A stretch of DNA of 64,000 bases from Pseudoglutamicibacter albus (GCF_022346425.1 NZ_JAKRCW010000003.1:147986-211985); one strand, 5' to 3'; positions 51,641-61,344 are shown, counted from the first letter of the stretch. The notes: generated by a model not told the origin, from the letters alone. Numbers and translations are program-made.

Positions 51641-52978
51641 ATGCTTAACATGCCCGGTGAAGACGGCGTTACCAACAGCGGTGTTCCTGATGGCAATGGC
51701 GCTTTGCAAGAGACCGGGCTACATGCGTCCGAGCTGGTCACCGAATCCGGTGGGAGGGAAACGCACACGGCTGGCACATCGATCCCTTCGCAACGTTCCT
51801 TACGTCTTGCCGCAACAGTGTCTCAGGCACCGGTTGCGGTGGAGCGGCTCAAAGCACAGGTTGGCCAGCTCTCAACCCTTGCGTTGAACGCATTGGATCA
51901 GCAGTTGCCGTGGTATCGCTCGCTTCTACCTGATCAGCGTTCCGCCTTGGGGCTGGTTGCTCAGCGCGGTATCACGCATTTTGTGCAGTGGTGTCAAGAC
52001 CCTGACACCCCGGCGTGGGTTCTGGCGGACGTGTTCGGTTCCGCTCCGAGTGAGCTCTCCCGCGCTATCTCACTGCAGCGTGCGCTGCAGCTGATCCGTA
52101 CCGTGGTTGGGGTTGTCGAGGACGAGGTTCCCGAACTGGCTGAGGCTTCCGAACAGCCTGCCCTGCGGGAAGCTGTGCTGTTGTATTCGCGTGAGATCGC
52201 CTTCGCTGCAGCCGATGTGTATGCACGCGCCGCTGAACGTCGCGGCGCATGGGACTCCCGGTTAGAAGCGCTTGTTGTTGATGCTGTGTTGCGTGGTGAG
52301 GGCGCTGACGCGTTGCGTTCCCGATTATCTGCGGTGGGTTGGCGTTCCGTGGATTCGTTTTGCGTTGTTGTGGGCCGCACTGCTGGGGAATCAACCGCGA
52401 ATAATGTGGCTGACATCCGGCGGGCGGCGATGCGCGCCGGCAAGGACGCAGTCATCGGGATTCAGGGCGAGCGTTTGCTGGTCTTGCTGGGTGGGGTCAA
52501 CGAAACTGATGGTGCTTTCGAACCGTTGGCGGATCAGTTCGGTGGCGAGTATGTGGTGATCGGCCCGGTGGTGGATACAGTTGAGGATTTCCATAATTCT
52601 GCGCGCCAAGCCTTGGCTGGTTTGGCGGCCGCGCCGGCGTGGCCAGATGCTCCGCGGGTAATTCGTGCTGAGGATTTATGGCCGGAACGGGCTTTGGCCG
52701 GTGACCAGCTCGCGATCGCTGAGCTCATCGAACGGGTGTATGAGCCGATCGCTGAGTCCGATGCGGTGCTGGCGCAAACATTGTCGACCTACGTTGCAGG
52801 TGGCCGTTCACTCGAAGGCACGGCTCGGGAGCTCTACGTTCACGCCAACACTGTCAGGTATCGCTTACGCCGGGTCACGGAGCTGACTGGGTGGGACCCT
52901 CTGTTGCCTCGCGACGCATTGGTTTTGCATGTCGCGTTAATCGTGGGGCGCATCCACGATTCCGAGGCTACTCCTTAG
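51641..52978 (+). CDS. fasR: PucR/CdaR-type regulator of fatty-acid synthesis (FasR-like)
   Basis: A 445-residue activator-type regulator. The C-terminal PucR HTH is clear: STYVAGGRSLEGTARELYVHANTVRYRLRR (residues 382-411, read in parts), then TGWDPLLPRDALVLHVAL. The middle has a GGDEF-like/CdaR region and the N-terminal half is helical. ATG 51641 follows CAGGAGGGA. In Streptomyces coelicolor, FasR of this type lies before fabD and activates the fabD-fabH-acpP-fabF operon. The same position here supports that role. The first 50 residues are poorly conserved-looking. Confidence 0.85.
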   Translation: MLNMPGEDGVTNSGVPDGNGALQETGLHASELVTESGGRETHTAGTSIPSQRSLRLAATVSQAPVAVERLKAQVGQLSTLALNALDQQLPWYRSLLPDQRSALGLVAQRGITHFVQWCQDPDTPAWVLADVFGSAPSELSRAISLQRALQLIRTVVGVVEDEVPELAEASEQPALREAVLLYSREIAFAAADVYARAAERRGAWDSRLEALVVDAVLRGEGADALRSRLSAVGWRSVDSFCVVVGRTAGESTANNVADIRRAAMRAGKDAVIGIQGERLLVLLGGVNETDGAFEPLADQFGGEYVVIGPVVDTVEDFHNSARQALAGLAAAPAWPDAPRVIRAEDLWPERALAGDQLAIAELIERVYEPIAESDAVLAQTLSTYVAGGRSLEGTARELYVHANTVRYRLRRVTELTGWDPLLPRDALVLHVALIVGRIHDSEATP

Positions 52979-53084
52979 GGGTTATCGGCCGCTGTTATTG
53001 CCGCTATTCGTGTAGCTCATTGTGTTATCTGGCCAATAGATGCCGCCCCTTGGAGCCGGAATCTCGCCTCAGCGCACGCACAGC

Positions 53085-53103
53085 TTTGTAGAATGTCTAC
53101 AAA
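53085..53103. promoter_or_regulatory. 19-bp palindrome upstream of fabD, candidate FasR site
   Basis: TTTGTAGA and TCTACAAA form a perfect inverted repeat around ATG, 68 bp before the fabD start. It encloses TAGAAT (53089-53094), a plausible -10 box. Placement between fasR and fabD makes it the obvious candidate for FasR or promoter control. Confidence 0.55.
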
Positions 53104-53170
53104 AGTCGTTGGCGACCTTGGTCTCCCGTATGCCAGCCAGAGTTTAGAAAATTTTGGAAGAGTGGAACAC

Positions 53171-54097
53171 GTGTTAGCAATTGTTTGCCCTGGACAGGGT
53201 TCACAGACCCCCGGTTTCTTGAACAGCTGGCTTGAAGAGCCTGCTCTTGCCTCCCGTTTGGCTGAACTCTCCGTTGCTGCCGGTAAGGACCTCGCGTGGC
53301 TCGGAACTGAAGCCGACGAGGAAACGATCAAGGACACCGCTCATGCTCAGCGGCTCATCGTCGCTGCCGGCCTTCTAGCCGCCGATGCGCTGTTCGGGGA
53401 AGATGGCGCGCCGGCTGAGGCCGTGTATGCAGGGCACTCGGTTGGCGAGATCACTGCGTCTGCCATGACCGGCATCATGAGCTACGAGGATGCTTTGCGT
53501 TTCGTTGCTTTGCGAGCAGATGAGATGGCTAAGGCTTCCAACGCGCAACCGACCGGTATGGCGGCAGTTCTCGGTGGCGAGCACACCGAGGTTATCGCGG
53601 CTATCGAAGCCGCGGGTGCCGCACCAGCCAACATGAACGGCGGCGGCCAGATCGTTGCCGCAGGTCGCCTCGAAAGCCTAGAGAAACTCAATGAGAACCC
53701 TCCCGCTAAAGCGCGCGTTATCCCATTGAAGGTTGCTGGCGCTTTCCACACGGACTACATGGCATCAGCGGTAGACCCGTTGCGTGAACTTGCCGAGACC
53801 ATCACCGCTAAGGATCCGCGCGGAACGTTGCTCACCAACGCTGGGGGCTCCCAGGTGGATACGGGCACGCATATGCTGCGGTTACTGGTGGACCAAGTAA
53901 CGCGGCCTGTGGATTGGGAGTCCTGCCAGGAAACCATGAAGGACCTCGGCGTCACTGGGCTCATCGAACTAACCCCCGCAGGAACACTGACTGGTCTTGC
54001 ACGCCGAGGGCTCAAGGGTGTGAAGACTTTCGCGCTCAAAACCCCGGACCAGCTGGATGACGCGCGAGCGTTCATCAGCGAACATTCCGGCAACTAA
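53171..54097 (+). CDS. fabD: Malonyl-CoA:ACP transacylase
   Basis: Loads malonyl groups onto acyl carrier protein for type II fatty-acid synthesis. The 308-residue protein begins MLAIVCPGQGSQTPGF, has the catalytic GHSVGE (Ser90) with QPTGMAAVLGG, and the His motif VAGAFHTDYM. GTG 53171 is chosen because family members begin at this point and GGAAGAG lies about 8 nt upstream; ATG 53093 would add 26 unrelated residues and overlap the palindrome. acpP follows after 180 bp, where fabH is usually found. Confidence 0.93.
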   Translation: MLAIVCPGQGSQTPGFLNSWLEEPALASRLAELSVAAGKDLAWLGTEADEETIKDTAHAQRLIVAAGLLAADALFGEDGAPAEAVYAGHSVGEITASAMTGIMSYEDALRFVALRADEMAKASNAQPTGMAAVLGGEHTEVIAAIEAAGAAPANMNGGGQIVAAGRLESLEKLNENPPAKARVIPLKVAGAFHTDYMASAVDPLRELAETITAKDPRGTLLTNAGGSQVDTGTHMLRLLVDQVTRPVDWESCQETMKDLGVTGLIELTPAGTLTGLARRGLKGVKTFALKTPDQLDDARAFISEHSGN

Positions 54098-54277
54098 ATA
54101 TTTGCTTTCGCGGGTACCGCTGATCTTGATCCGTTGATCTTTAGCTCGGCGGCCCCGTAATGATGAACTCTGCCCCGCAACCACATAGGCTTAGTTCAGG
54201 CCGTCGACGCAGTGTTGGCGGAGAACACCACAGCCTGCCCAACGATGGACAGGTGCTAAACGATAAAGGAGCCGCTC

Positions 54278-54526
54278 ATGGCAGCAAGCAAGGAAGAGAT
54301 TCTCGCCGGTCTGGCTGAGATCGTCAACGAAGAAACCGATATCGACGTTGAAGAGATCCAGCTTGAGAAGTCCTTCACCGAGGACCTCGACATCGACTCG
54401 ATCTCGATGATGACCATCGTTGTTGAAGCCGAGTCCAAGTTCGACGTCAAGATCCCAGACGAGGAAGTTAAGAACCTCAAGACTGTTGGCGACGCCGTCG
54501 ACTACATCGAGAAGGCTCAGGCCTAG
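54278..54526 (+). CDS. acpP: Acyl carrier protein
   Basis: An 82-residue acidic carrier protein. The phosphopantetheine attachment site is Ser41 in EDLDIDSISMMTIVVEAE; most relatives read DSLDxVE, so DSISMM is a variant typical of Actinobacteria. ATG 54278 follows AAAGGAG. It sits between fabD and fabF in the type II fatty-acid cluster. Four helices are predicted as usual. Confidence 0.94.
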   Translation: MAASKEEILAGLAEIVNEETDIDVEEIQLEKSFTEDLDIDSISMMTIVVEAESKFDVKIPDEEVKNLKTVGDAVDYIEKAQA

Positions 54527-54693
54527 TCAGATGTTGTATCGATGTGCGGCTGGCTCCCCTATAGGCCCTCGAGCTTGAGAGCCCGCCGCACATCGCCCCT
54601 AGGCCCGCCCCAACTGTCCGGGCTACTGGGCACACTTATTAGATCTTGACCGCGCGGAAGCCGGTTCAGCGGCACGTAAACAAAGGATGTTCT

Positions 54694-55932
54694 ATGGCAC
54701 AGAAAGTTGTCGTGACTGGCCTTGGCGCCACGACTCCGATCGGTGGTGACGTCCCCACGACGTGGGAGGCGGCTCTCTCTGGCACCTCGGGTGTCGACAA
54801 CCTGAACGAGGGCTGGGTCGAGCAGTACAGCCTGCCAGTGAACATCGCCGCACGTGCCGCCGTCCCCGCCTCCGATGTGCTCTCCCGCGCCGAAATCAAA
54901 CGCAACGACCCTTCGACCCAGTTCGCACTCGTCTCGGCTCGCGAGGCCTGGGCTGATGCTCAGCTTGAAGATGCCGAGATCGATCACGAACGTCTAGGTG
55001 TCTGCTACGCGACCGGTATCGGCGGAGTCAATACCTTGCTTGATGCGTGGGACACCCTACGTGAGAAGGGCCCGCGCCGCGTGCTACCGATGACGGTACC
55101 GATGCTGATGCCGAACGCCCCTTCGGGTGCGTTGTCGCTGGCTTTCGGCGCTAAGGCTGCGGCACGCACGCCAGTGTCTGCTTGTGCATCCGGTACTGAA
55201 GCGTTCGCTCTTGCTGTGCAGATGCTTCGTGACGGTCAGGCTGACATCGTGATCACCGGAGGCTGCGAGGCAGCTATTCACCCGATCACGATTGCAGCGT
55301 TCTCGTCGATGCAGGCTCTATCGCGCCGCAACGATGACCCGCAGGCCGCATCCCGCCCGTATGACGTTGATCGTGACGGTTTCGTCATGGGTGAGGGCGC
55401 TGGAACCTTGATCCTTGAAACCGAGGAGCACGCCAAGGCGCGCGGGGCGAAGATCTACGCGGAGGTGGCGGGCACAGGTATCACCGCTGACGCGTTCCAC
55501 ATCACCGCGCCGGATGAGTCTGGCAACGGTGCGATGCGTGCGCTTCAGGCAGCTATGGTTGACGGCGATTTCAGCCCTTCCGATGTTGTTCACGTCAATG
55601 CGCATGCCACCTCCACCCCGGTGGGTGACATCCCTGAATACACCGCGATGCGTGCCGCCTTCGGCAATGCACTCGATAACGTCGCGGTATCTGCAACCAA
55701 GTCGATGACTGGCCACTTGTTGGGTGGTGCCGGCGCGGTTGAAGCTGTATTGGCTGTCCTGGCTCTTCATCACGCTAAGGCGCCGGTGACGATCAACCTC
55801 GAGAAGCAGGATCCGCAGATCCCTCTCGATGTCGTCACTGGAACTGCGCGCGAGCTGAAGCCAGGTGTAGCGGTATCCAACTCTTTCGGTTTCGGTGGAC
55901 ACAACGCAGTGGCTGCGTTCCGTAGCTACTAA
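54694..55932 (+). CDS. fabF: 3-oxoacyl-ACP synthase II
   Basis: Condenses malonyl-ACP with acyl-ACP. The 412-residue protein has the catalytic Cys164 in VSACASGTEA, the two histidines in VNAHATSTPVGD and SMTGHLLGGAGAVEAV, and the C-terminal NSFGFGGHNA. ATG 54694 follows AAAGGA at 54682-54687; an in-frame ATG/ACG region from 54646 is not needed. A perfect terminator follows, closing the fab cluster. Confidence 0.94.
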   Translation: MAQKVVVTGLGATTPIGGDVPTTWEAALSGTSGVDNLNEGWVEQYSLPVNIAARAAVPASDVLSRAEIKRNDPSTQFALVSAREAWADAQLEDAEIDHERLGVCYATGIGGVNTLLDAWDTLREKGPRRVLPMTVPMLMPNAPSGALSLAFGAKAAARTPVSACASGTEAFALAVQMLRDGQADIVITGGCEAAIHPITIAAFSSMQALSRRNDDPQAASRPYDVDRDGFVMGEGAGTLILETEEHAKARGAKIYAEVAGTGITADAFHITAPDESGNGAMRALQAAMVDGDFSPSDVVHVNAHATSTPVGDIPEYTAMRAAFGNALDNVAVSATKSMTGHLLGGAGAVEAVLAVLALHHAKAPVTINLEKQDPQIPLDVVTGTARELKPGVAVSNSFGFGGHNAVAAFRSY

Positions 55933-55948
55933 CCTCACCTGAACGAGC

Positions 55949-55989
55949 AAATGGTCTGGCCCCACACATCGTGTGGGGCCAGACCATTT
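55949..55989. terminator. fabF / DUF3145 bidirectional terminator
   Basis: A perfect 19-bp stem (55949-55967 with 55971-55989) and a 3-nt loop, with A/T-rich outer ends, between the convergent fabF and DUF3145 genes. Confidence 0.9.
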
Positions 55990-56035
55990 AAAGCAGTGAA
56001 TTGGGAGCGGCGGCTAGGAAGCGTTTCGGCTCGCC

Positions 56036-56539
56036 TTAGCCTACGTGGTGAAGCCAGCGGATCGGCGCGCCGTCAGAGGCAGCACGGAAAGGTTCGAGCT
56101 CTTCGTCCCAGGCTTCCCCGAGCGCGATAGAAAGCTCGTGATAGACAGCCGCAGGGTTGCCTTGTCCTTGTTCGTAGGCGTAGCGGATACGGTCCTCGGA
56201 GATCAGGATGTTCCCGGCAACGTCTGTTGTGGCGTGGAAGATACCAAGTTCCGGGGTATGCGACCAGCGACCAGCATCCACCCCACGAGAGGCTTCTTCT
56301 GTAATTTCGTAGCGCAAGTGCGCCCACCCGCGCAAGGTGGACGTCAAGACAGCGCCTGTGCCCTGTGGGCCAGCCCAAGCCATCTCGGCTCTGAGCATCC
56401 CGGGTGCCGCAGGTTGCGCGACCCATTCGAGGGTCGTGTGGCGTTCCACTACGGACCCGATAGCCCACTCAATATGAGGGCACAGCGCTGCAGGGGCCGA
56501 GTGTATATACAAGGCGCCCCTCGTCATTGGTTGTGACAT
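56036..56539 (-). CDS. DUF3145 family protein
   Basis: A 167-residue actinobacterial protein of unknown function, usually found beside the fab genes as here. Recognisable blocks are RGALYIHSAPAALCPHIEWA, WAHLRYEITEEAS and YHELSIALGEAWDEELEPFR. No signal or membrane segment. It is convergent with fabF across a shared terminator. Confidence 0.88.
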   Translation of the reverse strand: MSQPMTRGALYIHSAPAALCPHIEWAIGSVVERHTTLEWVAQPAAPGMLRAEMAWAGPQGTGAVLTSTLRGWAHLRYEITEEASRGVDAGRWSHTPELGIFHATTDVAGNILISEDRIRYAYEQGQGNPAAVYHELSIALGEAWDEELEPFRAASDGAPIRWLHHVG

Positions 56540-56711
56540 GCCGCTCCTTCTTCACTGCTTCGGTACGTCTTCCCCTACGACCGATGCGAAGATAACAGAA
56601 CGGTGCGTCCATTGTGCCAATTACTCAGCTGGTTCACAAGCGCACTATCACTTGAGTCACATTGTTCACTACAGCTTCACGGGTTGCTCAACATCCTTGA
56701 TTCGCTGCGCC

Positions 56712-57701
56712 TCACGCTCGCGGGTGTCCTTGCTGATACGCCTTCCTCAGTCTTTCTACTGAAACGTGGGTGTATAGCTGGGTTGTGGCCAAGGATGTGT
56801 GGCCCAAGAGCTCTTGCACGCTGCGCAGATCAGCTCCTCCGTCGAGTAAGTGTGTTGCAGCAGTGTGACGCAACGCGTGTGGGCCCCGTGCTGAGGTATC
56901 TCCTAGTTTTTCAAGCTCGGCGTTGACGGCTTCACGGATTTGCCTACTACCCCATCGGCCTCCCCTGACGCCGAGAAACAAGGGTTCGCTACTGCCTCGG
57001 TGAGCCGAGGCCGCGGTGGTTAGCGCCTTGTCTGCTTCGGACTCGGTTTTCACTAAATGCGGCCGTCCGGTACGTAACCACTCTCGGATGGCTTCTTCTG
57101 CTGGAACTCCGAACGGGACTACGCGTTCTTTGTTGCCTTTACCCAGGACTTTCGCGGTTCGCTTGGCCAGATCGACGTCTGAGACGTCGAGCCCTTCGAG
57201 TTCTGAGACACGAATGCCGCTGGCGTAGAGGAGTTCGAGTGCGGCCTGATTGCGTAGGCGGACGGCGCGCTGCTGTTTGGTTTCGGGCGGGTCATCCGTT
57301 GGCTGGGCCGAATGGGTCAAAAGCCGTTCAGCCTGCTGGTTTTTGAGAACCTGAGGAAGATGCTGGCTACGCTTGGGTGCTTTAAGGCGGTTCGATGGAT
57401 CGCTCTCGATATAACCTTCACGCAGAGCCCATGCAAGGAAGGTGCGAGCCGATGCGGCTTGCCGCGCCAACGTCGCCGATGCCCTACCTTCATGTGCCGC
57501 ATGGGCGAGCCATGACCTCAGCTGCGCAATGGTGATGCTGCGCAGAGCTGTCGCCTCGTCAGTTTCGAGGTCTAGTCCCGCGTGCTTGCACAGGGCAGTG
57601 ATGTCTGTGGTGTAGGCGCGGATCGTGTGTTCTGACCTGCCGCGTTCGTAACGTAAGTGCCGCGCGAACGCATCGAGGGCATCGTTCAGCGAGTTCTCCA
57701 C
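56712..57701 (-). CDS. xerC: Tyrosine recombinase XerC
   Basis: Resolves chromosome dimers at dif together with a second Xer protein. The 329-residue protein has an N-terminal SAM-like domain and the catalytic set: Arg164 in ASGIRVSELEGL, Lys in VLGKGNKERVVPF, HALRHTAATHLL, LLGHTSLATTQ and the nucleophile Tyr310 in QLYTHVS. GTG 57701 follows AGGAAGG. It carries an insert around residues 210-235 relative to the shortest Xer proteins. It lies downstream of dprA, the normal actinobacterial order. Confidence 0.92.
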   Translation of the reverse strand: MENSLNDALDAFARHLRYERGRSEHTIRAYTTDITALCKHAGLDLETDEATALRSITIAQLRSWLAHAAHEGRASATLARQAASARTFLAWALREGYIESDPSNRLKAPKRSQHLPQVLKNQQAERLLTHSAQPTDDPPETKQQRAVRLRNQAALELLYASGIRVSELEGLDVSDVDLAKRTAKVLGKGNKERVVPFGVPAEEAIREWLRTGRPHLVKTESEADKALTTAASAHRGSSEPLFLGVRGGRWGSRQIREAVNAELEKLGDTSARGPHALRHTAATHLLDGGADLRSVQELLGHTSLATTQLYTHVSVERLRKAYQQGHPRA

Positions 57702-57794
57702 GGCCCTTCCTGCCTTACATACGTGTACCTACCTACCAGGAGTCACCTGCTGGGACTCATACACCACCTTACACACGCAGCATTCTGGGCACTC

Positions 57795-59069
57795 CTAGGG
57801 GCCGATCTTCCCGCGTTTCCACATGTGGCCACGCTGGACAGCAAGCCCTCGCCTATGCAGCTGGCTCAGTACGGGCATCGCTTCTGGCACAGATAGCCCA
57901 GCGATCGCGAAGACCTCATCCAAGTTGCGGTAAGTTCGTGGCGACAATGCTTCAACGATGCGTTGTTCGAGGGCAGTCAATCCATCGGTTAGCCGTGCCG
58001 CTGCAGGGGCCGGGTCACTACCGAAAAGGGCTGGAGTTTGCCCGGCTTGCGCTTGCATCGCCTGGGTGTTCGTGCTGAAGCCGAGGGTTTCACAAAGTTG
58101 TGTTGCCGATGCGACTAGCTCTACCGGATAGTCTCTGATGAGTCGATGGGGCCCGGCTGAAGCCGCCGATGTTACCGGTCCCGGGATCGCGCCGACCCAT
58201 CGGCCGATCTCGAGCCCGTGCACCGCGGTTGAGATCGCACCTGATCGGTGCCGGCCTTCGGTCACAAGGATTCCGCGGCTGAGTGCCGCGATGATCCGGT
58301 TGCGGGCTAGGAAGCGCCACCGCATCGGTGAAGCCCCTGGTGCGGCTTCAGAAACGATGACATGCTCGGTGCCGATGCGTTCCAACAGTGCCCTGTTTGC
58401 CGCCGGATAAAGCCGGTCCACTCCCCCGGCTAAGACAACCGCTGTAGCTAACGGAGCGAGGGAATGCTCAAGCGCTGTACGATGAGCCAACGCATCGACC
58501 CCCAGGGCCCCGCCAGAGATGATGGTTGCCCCGCGTTCGGCCAGTTCTGCCGTGTATTCACGGGTTACGTGCTCTCCGTACGGTGTGGGATCTCGTGTAC
58601 CCACCACCGCAACCCAGCTCTTTGTGTTGGTTGGAACGGGTTGAGAACCCCGCCACCATAAACCGTAGGGTGTTGACTCCCCCAGATCGTTGAGCGCTTC
58701 CGGCCATCCTGGATCCCCCGGAATCAGGAACCCGCCGCCCTGGGACGTGATGAATGCAAGGTCACGTTCGGGGCTGCTCTGATCGCGTCTGCTCGCCCAT
58801 CGCTGCAAGGCGTGTTCAAGTTTGCTGTGGCGGTGTGCCCGGGCGTTGCTCCCATAGGCCTGCTCAACCGCTTCGCGGTAGCTTGTGTGTTCTTCGGGCA
58901 AAGGAGTAGAGCCCATGATGAGTTCCCATAGCCGTACCGCTCCGAACATCTCCAACCCCAGCCGGGCCGGATAGTCATCTGCCTCGGTCACTCGTGAAAG
59001 GCCAGCTCGTGCAAGCCGTTCGGCGGCTAAACCCTCATCGTTCATCGATGCCGTGTTGTGTGAGTTCAT
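57795..59069 (-). CDS. dprA: DNA-processing protein DprA (chromosomal)
   Basis: A 424-residue DprA/Smf protein that binds single strands and loads RecA during transformation where that occurs. It has FLIPGDPGWPEALNDLGEST, WVAVVGTRDPTPYGEH, SGGALGVDALAHRTAL, GVDRLYPAANRALL and VGAIPGPVTSAASAG. A C-terminal winged-helix segment (LEQRIVEALSPRTYRNLDEV FAIAGLS) is present, unlike the island copy. Its start overlaps the comM stop (TAATG). It belongs to the yraN-comM-dprA unit. Confidence 0.92.
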   Translation of the reverse strand: MNSHNTASMNDEGLAAERLARAGLSRVTEADDYPARLGLEMFGAVRLWELIMGSTPLPEEHTSYREAVEQAYGSNARAHRHSKLEHALQRWASRRDQSSPERDLAFITSQGGGFLIPGDPGWPEALNDLGESTPYGLWWRGSQPVPTNTKSWVAVVGTRDPTPYGEHVTREYTAELAERGATIISGGALGVDALAHRTALEHSLAPLATAVVLAGGVDRLYPAANRALLERIGTEHVIVSEAAPGASPMRWRFLARNRIIAALSRGILVTEGRHRSGAISTAVHGLEIGRWVGAIPGPVTSAASAGPHRLIRDYPVELVASATQLCETLGFSTNTQAMQAQAGQTPALFGSDPAPAAARLTDGLTALEQRIVEALSPRTYRNLDEVFAIAGLSVPEAMPVLSQLHRRGLAVQRGHMWKRGKIGP

Positions 59070-60787
59070 TAGTTGAATGCCTCCGGTGTTCCTCTCAGGT
59101 GTACGGCTGCTGCTACGTCTTCGGGGCTCGGGGCTTGCCGTTCGGCGAGATCAGCGAGGGTCCAGGAGATCCTCAGAACCCGGTCGAGCCCACGTCCGGT
59201 GAGTCCGCTGTGAGCGCTGATATTCATCAGTTCTTGCGCGGCGGCACCGGTCAGTCGGAAGCGTTGCGACCTCAAAACTGAGGCAGGAACGGACGCGTTG
59301 GTTGCACTTGCGCCGCTGTACACCTCCTTCTGCGCCGAAACGACGCTGGTTCCTCCACTTCTCACGCCGTCAGCCTTGTTGCCATCGGGGGCCACACCCA
59401 ACCAGCGTTCGCGTGCGGCGGCACGCGCGCGTTCAACCCGTTTCCTGATGCTTGATGAGCTCTCTTCCGCTTCATGAGCTAGTAGCGCTGAAAGACGTGC
59501 GGCTGGCACGTTCACGCGAATATCGACGCGGTCAAGCAGTGGCCCCGACATGCGCGCCCAATACCGTCGCTTCGTGAGTGCTGCGCATTCGCATGCAGGG
59601 CCTTCTTTACCGCACGGGCAGGGGTTCGCGGCCATGATCAGTTGAAAACGCGCCGGATAGGACGCGATTCCCGCTGAGCGGTGCAGCGTGATGATCCCGG
59701 ATTCGAGTGGTTCACGTAACGCATCGAGTGTGCGTGCCTGAAACTCTGGTGCTTCGTCTAGAAACAGCACGCCACCGTGCGCACGGGATGCTGAGCCCGG
59801 CCGTGGGATACCGGAGCCACCGCCCACCAATGCGGCAGCACTCGATGTGTGGTGTGGGGCTTGGAACGGTGGGACCTTGATCAAACCGGAGACGTGTTCT
59901 CCTGACAACGAGTGCACGCTCGTGGTGAGCATCGCTTCTTCGTCTGTCAATGGAGGAAGGATCCCCGGCAGTCTTTCGGCGAGCATGGTTTTGCCTGCCC
60001 CGGGTGGGCCTGTCAGCAAGAGATGGTGCCCACCGGCCGCCGCGACTTCCAACGCCCACCGCCCAGTCGCCTGTCCTCGGACGTCGGCCATATCTGGAAC
60101 CGCAAGCGAGCTCACACTGCTCAGAGGCTCAAGCCGCACACGCTCGCTGTTATGGTCCGCTCGCTTATCCGCCTGGCCCGCTTGTTGCCCGGGGTTGACG
60201 ATGATGCGTGCATCCGCGCCCAGGTCGATCAAAAGGTCGCTGACGTGGTTGTAGCTGCGAACCTCTATACCCGGAACGAGCCGGGCTTCTTCATCATTGG
60301 CGGCAGGAACCACAATGCGTTCGATTCCCAGTTCGCGCGCTTGAAGCACCGCCGGCAACGTCCCGGTGAATGGCCTCAACGAACCATCCAGCCCGAGCTC
60401 CCCTATATAGGCGGTGCTAGCAGGGGACGTGATGTGCCCATCTGCTGCCATGGCGGCGATCAGGATCGAAACGTCGAAGCCGGGGCCTTTCTTGGGTAGC
60501 CCCGCTGGAATCAGGTTGATCACCGTACGTCGAGCGCTCAAGGGTATTCCAACGTTGCGGGCCGCAGAACGTACCCTATCGCGGGCTTCGTTGAGACTTG
60601 CATCCGGTAAACCTAACAGAGTCATGCCAGGCAGCCCGTTGCCTATATCGGCCTGAACCTCGACCTTGTGTCCTTTCAGGCCAACCAGCGCGATGCTCAG
60701 TGAAGACCCCAGGCCACGCTGATGGGTCGGTGTTGTTGCGACTCGGGGCGGGCGAGTTGCAATCTGGATGTTCGCAGGGTTGCTCAT
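59069..60787 (-). CDS. comM: ComM/YifB family AAA ATPase (Mg-chelatase-like)
   Basis: A 572-residue AAA ATPase. ComM is a hexameric helicase promoting branch migration in transformation in Vibrio. Domains: N-terminal ChlI-like fold (SSLSIALVGLKGHKVEVQ, GLPGMTLLGLPDASLNEARDR), Walker A LTGPPGAGKTMLAERLP, Walker B VLFLDEAPEF, and a C-terminal four-cysteine segment (NPCPCGKEGPACECA). The start overlaps the yraN stop by 4 nt. Confidence 0.92.
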   Translation of the reverse strand: MSNPANIQIATRPPRVATTPTHQRGLGSSLSIALVGLKGHKVEVQADIGNGLPGMTLLGLPDASLNEARDRVRSAARNVGIPLSARRTVINLIPAGLPKKGPGFDVSILIAAMAADGHITSPASTAYIGELGLDGSLRPFTGTLPAVLQARELGIERIVVPAANDEEARLVPGIEVRSYNHVSDLLIDLGADARIIVNPGQQAGQADKRADHNSERVRLEPLSSVSSLAVPDMADVRGQATGRWALEVAAAGGHHLLLTGPPGAGKTMLAERLPGILPPLTDEEAMLTTSVHSLSGEHVSGLIKVPPFQAPHHTSSAAALVGGGSGIPRPGSASRAHGGVLFLDEAPEFQARTLDALREPLESGIITLHRSAGIASYPARFQLIMAANPCPCGKEGPACECAALTKRRYWARMSGPLLDRVDIRVNVPAARLSALLAHEAEESSSSIRKRVERARAAARERWLGVAPDGNKADGVRSGGTSVVSAQKEVYSGASATNASVPASVLRSQRFRLTGAAAQELMNISAHSGLTGRGLDRVLRISWTLADLAERQAPSPEDVAAAVHLRGTPEAFN

Positions 60788-61218
60788 GCCCCTGCCACCT
60801 CACGGTAGTGCTCAACCGTTGTTGGCTCAGTAGCGTCCGGTGGCCACACGATCCCCAGAACATCAACCCGGGTATCGACACCGCGTAGAGCGAGGCCGGC
60901 TGTATTCTCTCCGGTCCGGGCATACTCCCAGATGAGTCTTTGCAACCGCTCAAACTTAGGTCCGGTAATAGCTTCTGCCGGTAGACCGTAGCCGGTACCG
61001 GAACGCGTCTTGACCTCAAGCGCCACGAGCTCGTGTGTGTTGAGGTCTAGCCCGACGATGTCCAGCTCACCGCGGGTCCCGCGCCAGTTCCGTTCAAGAA
61101 CGAAGATCCCGTTGTTCTGACACCACCCCGCCGCGAATTCTTCGCCGCGTTGCCCCAGCTCTATTCGCCGCCGCACCTTCTCGGCTACGCGGTCTGTCCC
61201 GCTGTTCGTCGATGCCAT
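60784..61218 (-). CDS. YraN family (UPF0102) nuclease-fold protein
   Basis: A 144-residue protein with the restriction-endonuclease-like core of the family: LGQRGEEFAAGWCQNNGIFV, NWRGTRGELDIVG, and LVALEVKTRSGTGYG, giving the E-D-ExK set. The function is not settled. It heads the comM-dprA unit and is coupled to comM by ATGA overlap. Confidence 0.9.
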   Translation of the reverse strand: MASTNSGTDRVAEKVRRRIELGQRGEEFAAGWCQNNGIFVLERNWRGTRGELDIVGLDLNTHELVALEVKTRSGTGYGLPAEAITGPKFERLQRLIWEYARTGENTAGLALRGVDTRVDVLGIVWPPDATEPTTVEHYREVAGA

Positions 61219-61344
61219 GTTTCCTCCACTGGATGAGCTTGTGTACTCATCTCAGCGTGGAAAACATTCCCGGTAGCCTCTGCGTAGAAAAATGTGGATA
61301 GAACCCGAGGATCAGAAGCTTGTGGAAAGGCGTTAAGGGCTCAG

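Noticed and set aside
54098..54277. Degraded fabH remnant
   Set aside because: None of the frames in this gap shows FabH motifs, so absence rather than a pseudogene is reported.
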